From CAWIOX01 sp963837775 (GTDB lineage: Bacteria > Pseudomonadota > Gammaproteobacteria > Burkholderiales > Burkholderiaceae_D): a stretch of 64,000 nucleotides of DNA. The DNA lies in contig CAWIOX010000019.1 in the NCBI GenBank assembly GCA_963837775.1, positions 34,502 through 98,501 on the forward strand, read 5' to 3'. Below are positions 9,437 to 19,108 of this stretch, piece by piece (within the stretch, counting starts at the first letter, position 1; each line of letters opens with the position of its first letter). A model generated the notes under the pieces. The model made no database searches. It was not told the DNA's origin and worked only from the letters and a program-made list of their open reading frames with translations. The position numbers were made by a program, and so were the translations under genes.

Positions 9437-11197
9437 ATGCAAACCTTACTATTTCCTCGCCTGAACTGGCCGCGCGGCCTGGTCGTGGCGCTGGCGGCGC
9501 TCGCCATTTTTTTCCCGCTGTACCTGATTTTTTATCAAAGCTTCCTGTCGGCGCCGTTTTTCATGCCGGACAAGACGCTGGGTTTCGATGCCTACCGCTT
9601 CATTTTTGACGATCCGGATTTCAGCCAGTCCTTCATCAATGCGCTGATCCTGGCCACCGGCCTGGCCGCGATCGCGGTGCCGCTGGGCGGCCTGCTGGCG
9701 TTCCTGATGGTGCGCACCGACCTGCCGGGCCGGGCCTGGGTTGCGCCGCTGCTGCTGGTGCCGATTTTCGTGTCGCCGATGGTGATGGGTTTCGGCTATG
9801 TGGTGTCGATGGGGCCGGTCGGCTTCTACACGCTGTGGGCCAAGCAACTGACCGGGGTACAGCCGTGGAACATCTATTCGTTCACCAGCATCGTCATCAT
9901 CGCCGGCCTGACGCACGTGCCGCACGTGTACCTGTACGCGTCGTCGGCGCTGAAGAGCCTCGGTTCGGACGTCGAGGAAGCGGCCCGCGTGGCCGGCGCG
10001 TCGCCGCTGCAGGTCGCGCTCAACGTGTCGCTGCCGATGATCATGCCGGCGCTGGCGTATGCGGCGGTGCTGGTGTTCTTCCTCGGCTTCGAGGTGTTCG
10101 GCCTGGTGCTGGTGCTGGGCGATCCGGAAGGCCATCTGGTGCTGTCGACCTATCTGTACAAGCTGACCAACAAGCTCGGCACGCCGTCCTACCACCTGAT
10201 GGCGGCGGTCGCGGTGTGTCTGGTGATGGTCACGATGCCGCTGGTGATGCTGCAGCGCTGGCTGCTGAAATCGGCCAGCAAATACGTGTCGATCAAGGGC
10301 AAGGGCGCGCGCCAGAAGGCGCTGCCGCTGGGCAACTGGAAGTGGATCGCATTCGCGCTGCTGGCGCTGTGGCTGCTGTTTACCATCGTGATCCCGATTT
10401 CCGGCATCGTGCTGCGCTCCTTCGTGTCGTACTGGGGCGAAGGCGTGAAACTGGCCGATGTGCTGACGCTGCAGCATTTCCGCGACATCCTGGAACAGCC
10501 GTCGCTGCTGCGCGGGATCTGGAATACGATCCTGATCGGCGTGATCGGCGGCGCGATTGCGGTCGCGTGCTATTCGGCGATTGCGCTGGCGATGCACCGC
10601 AAGCAGGACGGCGTCACCCGCTTCCTCGATTACAGCGTGCTGGTGCCGCGCGCGATTCCGGGCTTGCTGGCCGGCCTGTCTTTCCTGTGGGTGTTCCTGT
10701 TCGTGCCGTCCTGGCTCGATGGCGCGCTCAAGGGCATGGACAACAGCGTCGCGCTGTGGCTCAGCGCGCACTTGATTCCGCTGCTGCGCGGGCTGCGCTC
10801 GACCATCTTCTCGGTCTGGCTCGCGTATTCGGTGGTGTGGCTGGCCTACGGGATGCGGCTGATCTCGACCGCGCTGCTGCAGGTCGGGCCGGAGCTGGAA
10901 GAAGCGGCGCGCGCAGTCGGCGCCAACCGCGGCCAGGTCACGCGCGACGTCACGCTGCCGCTGGTCAAATACGGTCTGCTGGGCGCGTGGCTGATGGTGT
11001 TCCTGATCTTCGAGCGCGAATACTCGACCGGCGTCTATCTGCTGTCGCCCGGCACCGAGGTGATCGGCGCGATGCTGGTGTCGCTGTGGGCCGGCGGCTC
11101 GGTCGACCTGGTGGCCGCACTGTCCTTCATCAACATCACGCTGGTCGCGCTCGGTCTGGGCATCGCGCTGCGTTTTGGCGTAAAACTGCATAACTAA
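9437..11197 (+). CDS. ABC transporter permease, duplicated FbpB/AfuB-type
   Basis: About 587 residues carrying two fused permease domains with about twelve membrane helices. Each half has an EAA-type loop: EEAARVAGASPLQVALNVSLPMIMPAL near residue 175 and EEAARAVGANRGQVTRDVTLPLVKYG near residue 480. This is the fused layout of Fe3+-type importers, which needs no second permease gene. The ATG at 9437 is chosen because it leads straight into the first helix; an upstream in-frame ATG at 9392 adds 15 unlikely residues. It is followed after 13 bp by the ATPase gene. Confidence 0.9.
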   Translation: MQTLLFPRLNWPRGLVVALAALAIFFPLYLIFYQSFLSAPFFMPDKTLGFDAYRFIFDDPDFSQSFINALILATGLAAIAVPLGGLLAFLMVRTDLPGRAWVAPLLLVPIFVSPMVMGFGYVVSMGPVGFYTLWAKQLTGVQPWNIYSFTSIVIIAGLTHVPHVYLYASSALKSLGSDVEEAARVAGASPLQVALNVSLPMIMPALAYAAVLVFFLGFEVFGLVLVLGDPEGHLVLSTYLYKLTNKLGTPSYHLMAAVAVCLVMVTMPLVMLQRWLLKSASKYVSIKGKGARQKALPLGNWKWIAFALLALWLLFTIVIPISGIVLRSFVSYWGEGVKLADVLTLQHFRDILEQPSLLRGIWNTILIGVIGGAIAVACYSAIALAMHRKQDGVTRFLDYSVLVPRAIPGLLAGLSFLWVFLFVPSWLDGALKGMDNSVALWLSAHLIPLLRGLRSTIFSVWLAYSVVWLAYGMRLISTALLQVGPELEEAARAVGANRGQVTRDVTLPLVKYGLLGAWLMVFLIFEREYSTGVYLLSPGTEVIGAMLVSLWAGGSVDLVAALSFINITLVALGLGIALRFGVKLHN

Positions 11198-11210
11198 GGT
11201 AAAAAAAATC

Positions 11211-12304
11211 ATGAAACGAGACATCGCGATGAACGAATTAAGCGTCAACGACTTATACCTCGACTACGGCACCGGCGCGGCCGCCAACCAGATCCTGAAG
11301 GGCGTGTCGATGGACTTGCAGCGCGGCGAAGTGGTCGCGCTTGCTGGGGCCGTCCGGCAGCGGCAAGACCACGCTGCTGCGCGCGGTGGCCGGGCTGGAA
11401 GCGCCGAAGGCCGGCACCATCCGCATCGGCGAGCGCGTGATGTTCGACGGCGCGAAGAATTACGAGATGCCGGCCGAACAGCGCAACCTGGGCCTGGTGT
11501 TCCAGTCGTATGCGCTGTGGCCGCACAAGACGGTGGCCGACAACGTCGCCTACGGCCTCAAGCTGCGCAAGATGGCCAGCAGCGAAATCGCCAGCCGGGT
11601 CAAGGAAGTGCTGGGCCAGCTCGGCCTGGGCCACCTGGGCGAGCGCTTCCCGCACCAGCTGTCGGGCGGCCAGCAGCAGCGCGTTGCGATCGCGCGCGCG
11701 CTGGTGTACAACCCGCCGGTGATCCTGCTCGACGAGCCGCTGTCGAACCTGGACGCCAAGCTGCGCGAGGAAGCGCGCGCCTTCCTGCGCGAACTGATCG
11801 TGCGGCTCGGGCTGTCGGCGCTGATGGTCACCCACGACCAGGGCGAAGCGATGGCGATTTCGGACCGCATCCTGCTGCTCAACAACGGCAAGATCGAACA
11901 GCAGGGCGCGCCGCAAAGCATGTACGAGACGCCGGACACGCTGTTTACCGCCGAATTCATGGGCAGCAACAACCGCCTGCCGGGCCAGGTGATGCAGCGC
12001 GAAGGCGAGCGCGTGACGCTGCAGATCGACGGCGTCACGATGCACGGCACCGCGCGCGGCGCCAATCTCGGCGACCGACGTCACCGCGCTGATCCGGCTC
12101 GAGCAGGTGCGCATTTCAGACGTGCCGGTCGAGAATGCGATCAAGCTGCCGCTGCTGACCTGCATGTATCTGGGCGACCGCTGGGAATGCCTGTTCAAGC
12201 GCGGCGGCCCGAATGAAGTCAGCCTGCGCGCGTATGCGCCGCACAAGCTGGCCGCCGGCGAGTACTGGGTGCAGCTGCCGCAGGACAAGCTGTGGGTGTT
12301 TTAA
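11211..12304 (+). pseudogene. ABC transporter ATPase (PotA/FbpC-type), two single-base frameshifts
   Basis: All ATPase motifs are present but split over frames: Walker A GPSGSGKTT near 11350, Q-loop FQSYALWPHK, signature LSGGQQQR, Walker B VILLDEPLSNLD, H-loop VTHDQ, then a TOBE domain ending in KLWVF at 12304. The first break is an inserted T near 11343 (CTGCTGGGG became CTTGCTGGGG). The second is an inserted A near 12067, before ATDVTALIRLEQ. The total length exceeds a multiple of three by two, as two insertions predict. With both removed, a complete protein of about 363 residues results. It energises the importer encoded just upstream. Confidence 0.85.
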
Positions 12305-12349
12305 GGACGTCGACGCCATCGCCTGGACGCACAGGCTGATGCGCCTGCA

Positions 12350-12432
12350 GCGCCATGCGCACCGATGCGCGACCGTCGTCGTGGTGCCGACTCGTGCCGG
12401 CGACGATGGATGGTGCGCACGGCGCACCCTAC
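12350..12432. repeat. Inverted-repeat element (GCGCCATGCGCACC arms)
   Basis: GCGCCATGCGCACC (12350-12363) pairs with GGTGCGCACGGCGC (12412-12425) with one mismatch. The right arm continues into CACCCTACGTT. The same arms and the same CACCCTAC tail recur at 55587-55641. Confidence 0.6.
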
Positions 12433-12465
12433 GTTGATGCATTTCTGCAAGTTTTTACGAAAAAT

Positions 12466-12538
12466 ATACTGGCCCGTGTATTTTTAAAACCCCAATGAAT
12501 CCGTGCGGCAAGTGCACTATTTTTAGCAATACTCCCCT
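12466..12538 (-). repeat. Dispersed ~75-bp intergenic repeat, copy I (minus orientation)
   Basis: On the minus strand it reads GGGGAGTATTGC, then TTGCCGCACGGATTCATTGG, TTTTAAAAATACACGGGCC and AGTATATTTTT. This is the same order as the other copies. It lies between the ABC importer and the AbrB gene and ends 17 bp before the AbrB start. Confidence 0.8.
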
Positions 12539-12555
12539 GATTATGCGTTTATAAG

Positions 12556-13608
12556 ATGCGATTTCACGCCCCTTCCGGCAGCGCCGCGCTGCTGCGTGCG
12601 CTGCTGATCGCGGTCGTCGCGGCCGCGCTGTGCGTGTGGCTCAAGACCCCGCTGCCGTGGATGATCGGCCCGCTGCTGTCGACTGCGGCGGCGCGCATGG
12701 CCGGGCTCGACCTGCGCGCGCCGGTGCAGGTGCGCGAAGCCGGGCAATGGGCGATCGGCACCGCGCTCGGCCTGTATTTCACGCCGGCCGTGCTGCACAC
12801 GCTGGCGTCGTATGTCGGCTACATCGCCGCCGCAGTCATGTTTGCGCTGCTGCTGGGCGCCGCCTGCGGCTGGCTGCTGCACCGGCTGACCGGGGTCGAC
12901 CGCAGCACCGCGTTCTTCGCGATGGCCACCGGCGGCGCGTCCGAGATGGCGACCCAGGGCGAGCGCCACGGCGCGCTGGTGGACCGGGTCGCCGCCGCGC
13001 ACAGCCTGCGCATCATGCTGGTGGTGCTGATCATCCCGTTCGGTTTCCGCTTCGCCGGCGTGCACGGCACCGATCCGTATCTGCAGGGCGCGAAAATGGT
13101 CGCGCTGCCCGGCCTGCTGGCGCTGATCGCGCTGACCTCGTGCGGCGCGCTGCTGCTGCGCCGGATGCAATGGCCGAACGCCTGGGTCATCGGGCCGCTG
13201 CTGGTGGCCATCGCCTTGACCTCGAACAGCATCAGCCTGTCGGCCTTGCCGCAATGGATGGTCAACTGCGGCCAGCTGTTCATCGGGCTGTCGCTCGGGA
13301 CCCGCTTCACGCCGGCCTTCGTGCATACCGCGCCGCGCTATCTGGGCGGCGTCGCGCTGTGCGGGCTGGCGGCGCTGCTGGGGGCCGCCGCTTTCGGCCT
13401 GCTGCTGGCGGCCGCCTCCGGCATCGATCCGGCCACCGCGATCCTCGCCACCTCGCCCGGCGGCATCGCCGAGATGTCGCTCACCGCCAAGACCCTGCAC
13501 CTGGGCGTGCCGATCGTCACCGCCTTCCACGTCACGCGCATGGCCGCGCTGGTGCTGTCGATCGGGCCGCTGTTCCGGCTGGTCAAACGGCTTACCTCGA
13601 AGCCATGA
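12556..13608 (+). CDS. AbrB/AmoA-like (PF05145) integral membrane protein
   Basis: 350 residues with about ten hydrophobic helices arranged as two homologous halves. Each half begins with PWMIGPLL- or AWVIGPLL-type sequence and contains GTALGLYFTPAVL (first) or GLSLGTRFTPAFV (second). Each ends with ATGGASEMA or TSPGGIAEMS. These repeats define the AbrB-duplication family, which is named after AbrB but is not a DNA-binding protein. Members are often called ammonia monooxygenase-like, without evidence of that activity. They are thought to be transporters or membrane regulators. It follows the importer cluster but is separated from it by two repeat elements. Confidence 0.88.
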   Translation: MRFHAPSGSAALLRALLIAVVAAALCVWLKTPLPWMIGPLLSTAAARMAGLDLRAPVQVREAGQWAIGTALGLYFTPAVLHTLASYVGYIAAAVMFALLLGAACGWLLHRLTGVDRSTAFFAMATGGASEMATQGERHGALVDRVAAAHSLRIMLVVLIIPFGFRFAGVHGTDPYLQGAKMVALPGLLALIALTSCGALLLRRMQWPNAWVIGPLLVAIALTSNSISLSALPQWMVNCGQLFIGLSLGTRFTPAFVHTAPRYLGGVALCGLAALLGAAAFGLLLAAASGIDPATAILATSPGGIAEMSLTAKTLHLGVPIVTAFHVTRMAALVLSIGPLFRLVKRLTSKP

Positions 13609-13626
13609 GCGGCAGGCACGGGCCGC

Positions 13627-14773
13627 TCAGGATTCGCCGTCCAGCGTCAGGAAATAAGCGGGGCTGGTCAGCAGCATGGCGACCAGGTCGCTCTGGCGGT
13701 TGACCCCGGTTTTGCCGAACAGGCTCTTGAGCTGGGTTCTCAGCGTGTTGATCGAGACCGCGCGTTTGATCGCCATGGTTTCCAGGCTGAAACCGGCGCA
13801 CAGGCCGGCGGCAAGCGCGGCTTCGGCTGCGCTGAAGCGAAACAATTTGCGCAACGCGGCCTGGGCCACGCTGGGCGCCTGCTCCGGGTCGAAGATGAAC
13901 AGCATCGCGCCAGCCCGTGTGGTATTGCCTTGCCGGATCGTGGTGATCAGCGCCATCAGCGGCAATTGCCGCTGGCGGCTGATGCTGCACCACCGCGCTC
14001 GGCACGCTGGCAAGCTGCCACTGTGCGGCAATCGCCTTGGTGATGGCAAGGTTGAGCTGGCGGCTTTCAGCCTGGTTGACGGCCAGCAGATGGCCGTCTT
14101 TCACCTGCAGTTGCGCACAATTCTTGAGCAGTTCTGCGGCGCGCTGGTTGCGGTAGGCGACGCAGCCGCTTTCATCGAGCAGCAGCGTCGGCATGCTCAG
14201 CATGTCGAGCCAGCCGGTCAGCATCTGCTCGCCCAGCTGCAGCCCGGCAAACCGGTCGCGCATCTGCAGCGCGCGCTGCAGGTGCGGCACCAGCCGGTTC
14301 AGCTGATCAAGTTCGGCGCGTTCAAACGGCGCTTGCCCGGGCGAGCGCTGCACGAAGATCTGGGACAGCCAGTCGCCTTCCTGCAGCAGGATCGCGCCGG
14401 CGGCAAACGCCACGCCCTGCGGAATCAGCCATTCCCTGAAAAACGGGCTGTCCAGATCGAGTTGATCGGCCGCCAGATCCAGATTGCTGGCATAAAAACG
14501 GGCGATCGGCGCGGCCATGAGGTGCGCCGCCAGGATGTCCTGCGACGCATAGTGCAGTGCATAGCGCTCCAGCCACTGCGCTTCGATGCCGTACAGCCAC
14601 AGGCCCTTGATGTCGTGGGTGGCCGGGTGCAGCGTGATCAGCGTGACGGCCTTCAGCTCGAAGCTTGCCGCCAGTGAGGTGATGAATCCCTGAAAACCTT
14701 CGCTGGCAGTCACGCCGTCGTACAGGGCGGCGAGCAGGCTGTCGGATTGGCCGGCCGGTTCGTTGGGCTGCAT
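13627..14773 (-). pseudogene. LuxR-family transcriptional regulator, one frameshift
   Basis: The start MQPNEPAGQSDSLLAALYDG at 14773 has GGAGG 7 bases upstream. A sensor region of about 250 residues is followed, in another frame, by a C-terminal LuxR helix-turn-helix (FRFSAAEAALAAGLCAGFSLETMAIKR, then NTLRTQLKSLFGKTGV). The frames join near 13985, where one inserted base explains the change; the total length is one more than a multiple of three. The effector is unknown. It is transcribed divergently from the GGDEF-EAL gene across a 517-bp gap. Confidence 0.82.
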
Positions 14774-14870
14774 GGCTTGCCTCCGTTGGTTTTGTGAAGC
14801 GGGAGATTGCTGTCGTATGTTGTTCAGATAACCATAATATGATGCATATGGCAAGCCGCTTTTTCCCGCA

Positions 14871-14911
14871 AAATCAGATAGTCAGCGCTACATTTCCAAT
14901 AAGCATCATTC
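14871..14911. repeat. 41-bp imperfect direct repeat, copy 1
   Basis: This segment begins AAAATCAGAT and contains TACATT, CCA and GCATCATT. It aligns without gaps to 15208-15248 with 31 of 41 bases identical. Both lie between the divergent LuxR and GGDEF-EAL genes. Confidence 0.55.
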
Positions 14912-15063
14912 TCGCGCTTCCCGTGATCTGATGGCCCGAAAGCAGAGTGTTCTTTTCCAGCAAGTCGCTGGTGTATATTACGCAGGCATTGCTCGATCTG
15001 GCGGCTCCCGGCTGGCGGGACAAAAATCATCCCTGCCCGGTTTCATGAAATTGGTAAAAAATG

Positions 15064-15138
15064 AGGGGTATGAGATGAAACATGTGATTAGCCGCACGTC
15101 TTATATGGGTATTTGAAATATGCAGGCGGGAGTATATT
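15064..15138 (+). repeat. Dispersed ~75-bp intergenic repeat, copy H (diverged)
   Basis: Order of blocks: GAGGGGTATGA, AGCCGCACGT, ATATGGGTATTTGAAATA, then CAGGCGGGAGTATATT. The last 16 bases are identical to copy G at 30958-30973. It lies in the 517-bp gap between the LuxR and GGDEF-EAL genes, where no gene is seen. Confidence 0.65.
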
Positions 15139-15207
15139 GACGGTCGAGAGCGCCCTTGACGGGTGCGGAGAGTCGCAGCCGATGGCCGCCCCGCTGGCGT
15201 TTCTAGG

Positions 15208-15248
15208 AAAATCGGATTTTCAGTGTTACATTGCCACAAGGCATTATT
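15208..15248. repeat. 41-bp imperfect direct repeat, copy 2
   Basis: Partner of 14871-14911 (31 of 41 identical, ungapped), ending 42 bp before the annotated start of the GGDEF-EAL gene. Confidence 0.55.
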
Positions 15249-15290
15249 TAAGCGGTTTTTGCCGTCGGGCGGCATCATCCCCCCACCATA

Positions 15291-17030
15291 TTGAAGGGTC
15301 AGGTTTTTAAATTGTCATCGAGCTCATCACCGCTACCCGAAGCCGATTACCGACGCGCGCTGGCCAGCCTGATGGAGGCTGCCGGCGACATCGTGCTCAG
15401 GCTGAATCATCAGGGCGAGATCCTGTATGCCAGCCAGCGCGCAATCGACCTGCTGCACGCCAGGCGGGATCTGATCGGCCGCCCGCTGGCGGAACTGGTG
15501 TGCGCCGCGGAACAGGACGTGTTGCAGGCGGCGCTGGCGGAAGCGATCGCAACGCGGCAGTCCGGCCGCGTCAGTCTGCGCCTCAAGACCGGCGATGTGC
15601 TGCTGTGGTTCGAATTTCAGTTCTCCGAGTACGCGGCGCCAGGCCAGTGCAGCGAATTGCTGGCCGTCGGCCGCGACATATCGAGCACCCATGCGACCGA
15701 AGCGCACCTGCGCCACATGGCCACGCATGACGCGCTGACCGGTTTGCCGAACCGGGCGCTGCTGTCGGACCGGCTGCGCATGGCGATCGCGCAGGCGCGC
15801 CGCAGCGGCCAGGGCTTTTCCGTGGCGGTGCTGGATCTCGACGGCTTCAAGAAAGTCAATGACGGCCTGGGTCACCCGATCGGCGATGCGCTGCTGCGGG
15901 TCGCCAGTGCGCGGCTGATCAAGGCCTTGCGCAACAGCGACACGCTGGCGCGCATCGGCGGCGACGAATTCGTCGCCATCATGCCCGGCGCGGTGAGCGG
16001 CGCCGATATCAAGCTCATTTGCGGCCGCCTGATGTCGATGATGCAGGCGCCGTTCGAGGTGCAGGACCATACGCTGTACGTCAGCGCCTCGGTCGGGGTC
16101 GCCGTGTATCCTGAGCACGGCGAGGATGAGGTCGCACTGCTGGCCCATGCCGATGCCGCGATGTACCGCGCCAAAGAGACCGGCAAAGCGCGCTGCGTGG
16201 TCTATGACAGCATCCAGATCGGCCTGCCGCAGCATGATTTGTCGCTGGAAGCGGCGATGTTCGAGGCGGTCAGGAACGGCGAATTCTTCCTCGATTACCA
16301 ACCTATCGTCGATGCCAGAACCCGCCAGATACAGGGCTTCGAGACGCTGATGCGCTGGCAGCGTCCGGGCCTTGGCCTGGTGCCGCCCAGCCGCTTCATC
16401 CCGATCGCAGAGACCAACGGCCTGATCAACCTGCTCGGCGCATGGGCACTCAAAGCCTCCTGCGTCCAGCTCAAGAGCTTCGAGGCCGCGGCCAAACGCC
16501 CGCTCTATATCTCGGTCAATGTCAGCCCGAGACAGTTCCGTCATGCGCAATTCCTGGAGGTGCTGGACCAGGCGATTGCCTTGTCCGGGATTGCCGGCGA
16601 GCAGTTGCTGCTCGAGATCACCGAAGGCACGCTGATGACCGATCCGCTGCAAGCCGAAGCCATCATGCAGCAAATCGTCGAACGCCAGGTTCGCATCGCG
16701 ATCGACGATTTCGGCACCGGTTACTCGTCACTGGCGTATCTGAAGCGCTTCCCGATTGCGATCCTGAAAATCGACCGCGCTTTCATCAAGGATCTGCCGG
16801 CATCGGAAAAGGACGCCGCCATCTGCAACACGGTCCTGAGCCTGGCCCATCATCTGCATTTATCGGTGGTGGCCGAAGGGGTGGAGACCGAGCAGCAGTA
16901 CCAGTTCCTGCTCGAACGGCAATGCAGCTACATTCAGGGCTACCTGACCGGCAAGCCGATGGCGCCGCACAGCGTGCTGGAAGCGTTGGCTGAAACCAGT
17001 GTCCCTGCGCAACTGGTGCGTGCAGCGTGA
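15291..17030 (+). CDS. PAS-GGDEF-EAL c-di-GMP signalling protein
   Basis: 579 residues, no membrane segment. A PAS-like domain (about 20-135) is followed by a GGDEF domain with HDALTGLPNR and an intact IGGDEF near residue 222, then an EAL domain. In the EAL domain the signature reads ETL rather than EAL, but the metal-binding glutamate is kept, and EITEGTL, DDFGTGYSSL, KIDRAFI and AEGVET are all present. It may therefore make and break c-di-GMP. The listed start is a TTG; a second TTG at 15312 has AGG 8 bases upstream and is equally likely. The HDOD-GAF gene follows after 35 bp. Confidence 0.92.
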   Translation: MKGQVFKLSSSSSPLPEADYRRALASLMEAAGDIVLRLNHQGEILYASQRAIDLLHARRDLIGRPLAELVCAAEQDVLQAALAEAIATRQSGRVSLRLKTGDVLLWFEFQFSEYAAPGQCSELLAVGRDISSTHATEAHLRHMATHDALTGLPNRALLSDRLRMAIAQARRSGQGFSVAVLDLDGFKKVNDGLGHPIGDALLRVASARLIKALRNSDTLARIGGDEFVAIMPGAVSGADIKLICGRLMSMMQAPFEVQDHTLYVSASVGVAVYPEHGEDEVALLAHADAAMYRAKETGKARCVVYDSIQIGLPQHDLSLEAAMFEAVRNGEFFLDYQPIVDARTRQIQGFETLMRWQRPGLGLVPPSRFIPIAETNGLINLLGAWALKASCVQLKSFEAAAKRPLYISVNVSPRQFRHAQFLEVLDQAIALSGIAGEQLLLEITEGTLMTDPLQAEAIMQQIVERQVRIAIDDFGTGYSSLAYLKRFPIAILKIDRAFIKDLPASEKDAAICNTVLSLAHHLHLSVVAEGVETEQQYQFLLERQCSYIQGYLTGKPMAPHSVLEALAETSVPAQLVRAA

Positions 17031-17065
17031 GCTGAGGCCGCGCCGGATACGCACCAATCAACCTG

Positions 17066-18574
17066 ATGATCATGACCATACGCACTCCCGATATCCCCGC
17101 TGCCGATGCCACCCTGGAACTGCTGTGGGAGCGCATCAGGCAGCGCGGCGACCTTCCCGGTTTTACCAAAGCCATCAGCGCGGTGCTGGACGCGATGCAC
17201 GGTGACGATGAGCGGGAATTCAACATGACGCAAACCGTGATGTCCGACCCGGGACTGACCCAGAAAGTGCTGCGGCTGGCCAATAGTGCGATGTATTCCG
17301 TGTTTGGCCAAAGCGTCAGCACCGTGTCAAAGGCAGTCATGCTGCTGGGGACGCAAACCATCGGTCACCTGGCGCTGGGTTCCAAGCTGATCGACGAATT
17401 GTCGGCCAGCGCCCCCGACACGCTCAGCGCCCGCCTCGAAATGGAAAAGGCATTGCTGGCCGGGCATGTGGCGCGCCAGGTCACCAGCTCGGCCAATCAC
17501 CATCATGCCGAAGAGGCGGTCGTGTGCTCGATGCTGCACACGCTGGGGCGGATGATGGTGGCGTTTTATTTGCCAGAGCGCTGGTCGCAGGCGCAGCAGG
17601 ACAGCGAAAATACACAGCGCGATGAAGATCTGGTGCTGCAGGAAATGCTGGGACTGTCGCTGGAGCAGATCGGCCGCACCATTGCGCAGCGCTGGGGCAT
17701 GCCCAACAGCCTGATCAACAGCATGCGCAGGGTGGAGCCATCGCCGCTGAGCGACAAAGTGCCGCATGCCGAATGGCTGGCGGCGATCTCCAGCATGACC
17801 AGCCAATGCGCGAGTGCGCTGTGTCAGGACGAAGCTGCGGGCGATACCGAAATCCTGCGGCTGGCCGGCGCGTATGCCGGGATGCTGGGGGTCGATGCCG
17901 CTGCCGTGCTGGAGGCGGCAGACAATGCAAGAAAAACCGCTGAAACCGAGCTGGGCGCAGTCCACAACACCAAGCGCAGCAATACCGAAAAACGCTCCCG
18001 CGCCAGCGCCGCTTTGCCGGAACCGGCGGCTCCCGGCATCCTGCAGCAGGGCGTAATCGACATGCGCGGCATCGTCGACAGCGCAACGCCCAGCCAGATG
18101 ATCACGATGGGACTGGAAACGCTGTATCAGGGATTCGGCTTCAAACGTGCGATTGTTTTTTTACGTACCATCAAGGCCGCCAAATATTCGGCCAGAATGG
18201 GCTTCGGCGCGGGCGTGTCGGCGCTGATCCCGCAACTGGTATTCAGCGATACCTATCAGCCCGACGTGTTTCATGCGGCGCTGGCCAGCGACCGCGTGAT
18301 TTTTTCTGAAAATGCGCAAGACCCGAAGTTTGTCGCCAAACTGCCTGCCTGGTGGCAGGACCACTTGTCCAGCGCCACCAGCTTCATCATCGTGCCGCTG
18401 ACGGTCAACCGCCAGCCAGCCGGCTTCATTTACGGCGACTGGGACGACAGTGCAGCCAACGTCAAACCGAGTCCCGCAGAGTTCGCCATCCTGAACGATC
18501 TGCGCACCCTGGTCACTCAAACCGCAGAACGGCGTCACACAACGGCGACCGCCGGCGCTGCGGCAACGCATTGA
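17066..18574 (+). CDS. HDOD domain protein with C-terminal GAF domain
   Basis: 502 residues. The HDOD domain (about 20-240) shows DLPGFTKAISAVL, FNMTQTVMSDPGLTQKVLRLANSAMYS and SKAVMLLGTQTIGHLAL. It then keeps HHHAEEAVVCSMLHTLGRMM in place of a catalytic HD site. A linker of about 80 residues leads to a GAF-like region (about 335-490) with GLETLYQGFGFKRAIVFLR and SFIIVPLTVNRQPAGFIYGDW. HDOD proteins usually regulate partner signalling enzymes rather than catalyse. Its position 35 bp behind the GGDEF-EAL gene suggests a shared second-messenger circuit. Confidence 0.9.
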   Translation: MIMTIRTPDIPAADATLELLWERIRQRGDLPGFTKAISAVLDAMHGDDEREFNMTQTVMSDPGLTQKVLRLANSAMYSVFGQSVSTVSKAVMLLGTQTIGHLALGSKLIDELSASAPDTLSARLEMEKALLAGHVARQVTSSANHHHAEEAVVCSMLHTLGRMMVAFYLPERWSQAQQDSENTQRDEDLVLQEMLGLSLEQIGRTIAQRWGMPNSLINSMRRVEPSPLSDKVPHAEWLAAISSMTSQCASALCQDEAAGDTEILRLAGAYAGMLGVDAAAVLEAADNARKTAETELGAVHNTKRSNTEKRSRASAALPEPAAPGILQQGVIDMRGIVDSATPSQMITMGLETLYQGFGFKRAIVFLRTIKAAKYSARMGFGAGVSALIPQLVFSDTYQPDVFHAALASDRVIFSENAQDPKFVAKLPAWWQDHLSSATSFIIVPLTVNRQPAGFIYGDWDDSAANVKPSPAEFAILNDLRTLVTQTAERRHTTATAGAAATH

Positions 18575-18619
18575 CTGTTGCGCTGCCGGCGCAACACCGC
18601 GCGCTCCGCTGGCGACCGA

Positions 18620-19108
18620 TTACTTGTTGCCGGCCGCCAGCCAGCTCTCGATGTCCTGCGCCGACGGGTTGCCCAGCACCAGCCTGACGTCGCCGGCCTG
18701 CGGCAGCAACGCGACGTAAGGCGTGATGCCGCGCCACTTCGGGTTGACCGCATATTGCAGCGCCGCGGTCTGGCCCTTGAACACGAACAGGCGGCTGGCC
18801 TGGCGGTAATGCGGGTCTTGCAACAGGCCAGTTTGTTGGTCGCCGTCCATCACCACCACGATCAGCGGAGTGGCCGTCTTGCGCTGTTTCAGCTGCTGCG
18901 CGATGGACGCGATGGTGGTCGGGCAATGGGTGCAGTCGGTGGTCGAAAATACGATGGCCGACGGTCGCGGCAGCTCGCTCTGGAAATGCTGCCAGCTCTG
19001 CGCATCGAAGGTTTCGATCCGATTGGCTGCGGCCTGTGCCGGCAGCGCCGCGAATGCCAGAAGTAAGGGGGCCAACAAGGCGACCAGAGATTTACAATGC
19101 TTCGACAT
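18620..19108 (-). CDS. Periplasmic thioredoxin-like protein with CTHC motif
   Basis: About 162 residues with a signal peptide (LVALLAPLLLAFAALPAQA). The mature part has a thioredoxin-like strand then a CxxC (FSTTDCTHCPTT), and the strand LIVVVMDGDQQ. The start at 19108 is chosen because AGGAAAA lies just upstream and the signal peptide begins there. Its first 17 bases overlap the end of the BNR-protein gene, so it is the last gene of the five-gene operon. A role as a metal-site or disulfide reductase for the uptake system is inferred from context. Confidence 0.8.
   Translation of the reverse strand: MSKHCKSLVALLAPLLLAFAALPAQAAANRIETFDAQSWQHFQSELPRPSAIVFSTTDCTHCPTTIASIAQQLKQRKTATPLIVVVMDGDQQTGLLQDPHYRQASRLFVFKGQTAALQYAVNPKWRGITPYVALLPQAGDVRLVLGNPSAQDIESWLAAGNK

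Noticed and set aside
9449..11248. 599-codon minus-strand open frame over the ABC permease
   Set aside because: Low-complexity Gln/Arg/His translation opposite a clear membrane protein; no ribosome site.
11341..12216. Programmed frameshifting as explanation for split genes
   Set aside because: Breaks lie at arbitrary points in many unrelated genes, without slippery heptamers; most are one-base insertions in similar contexts, which fits consensus error better.
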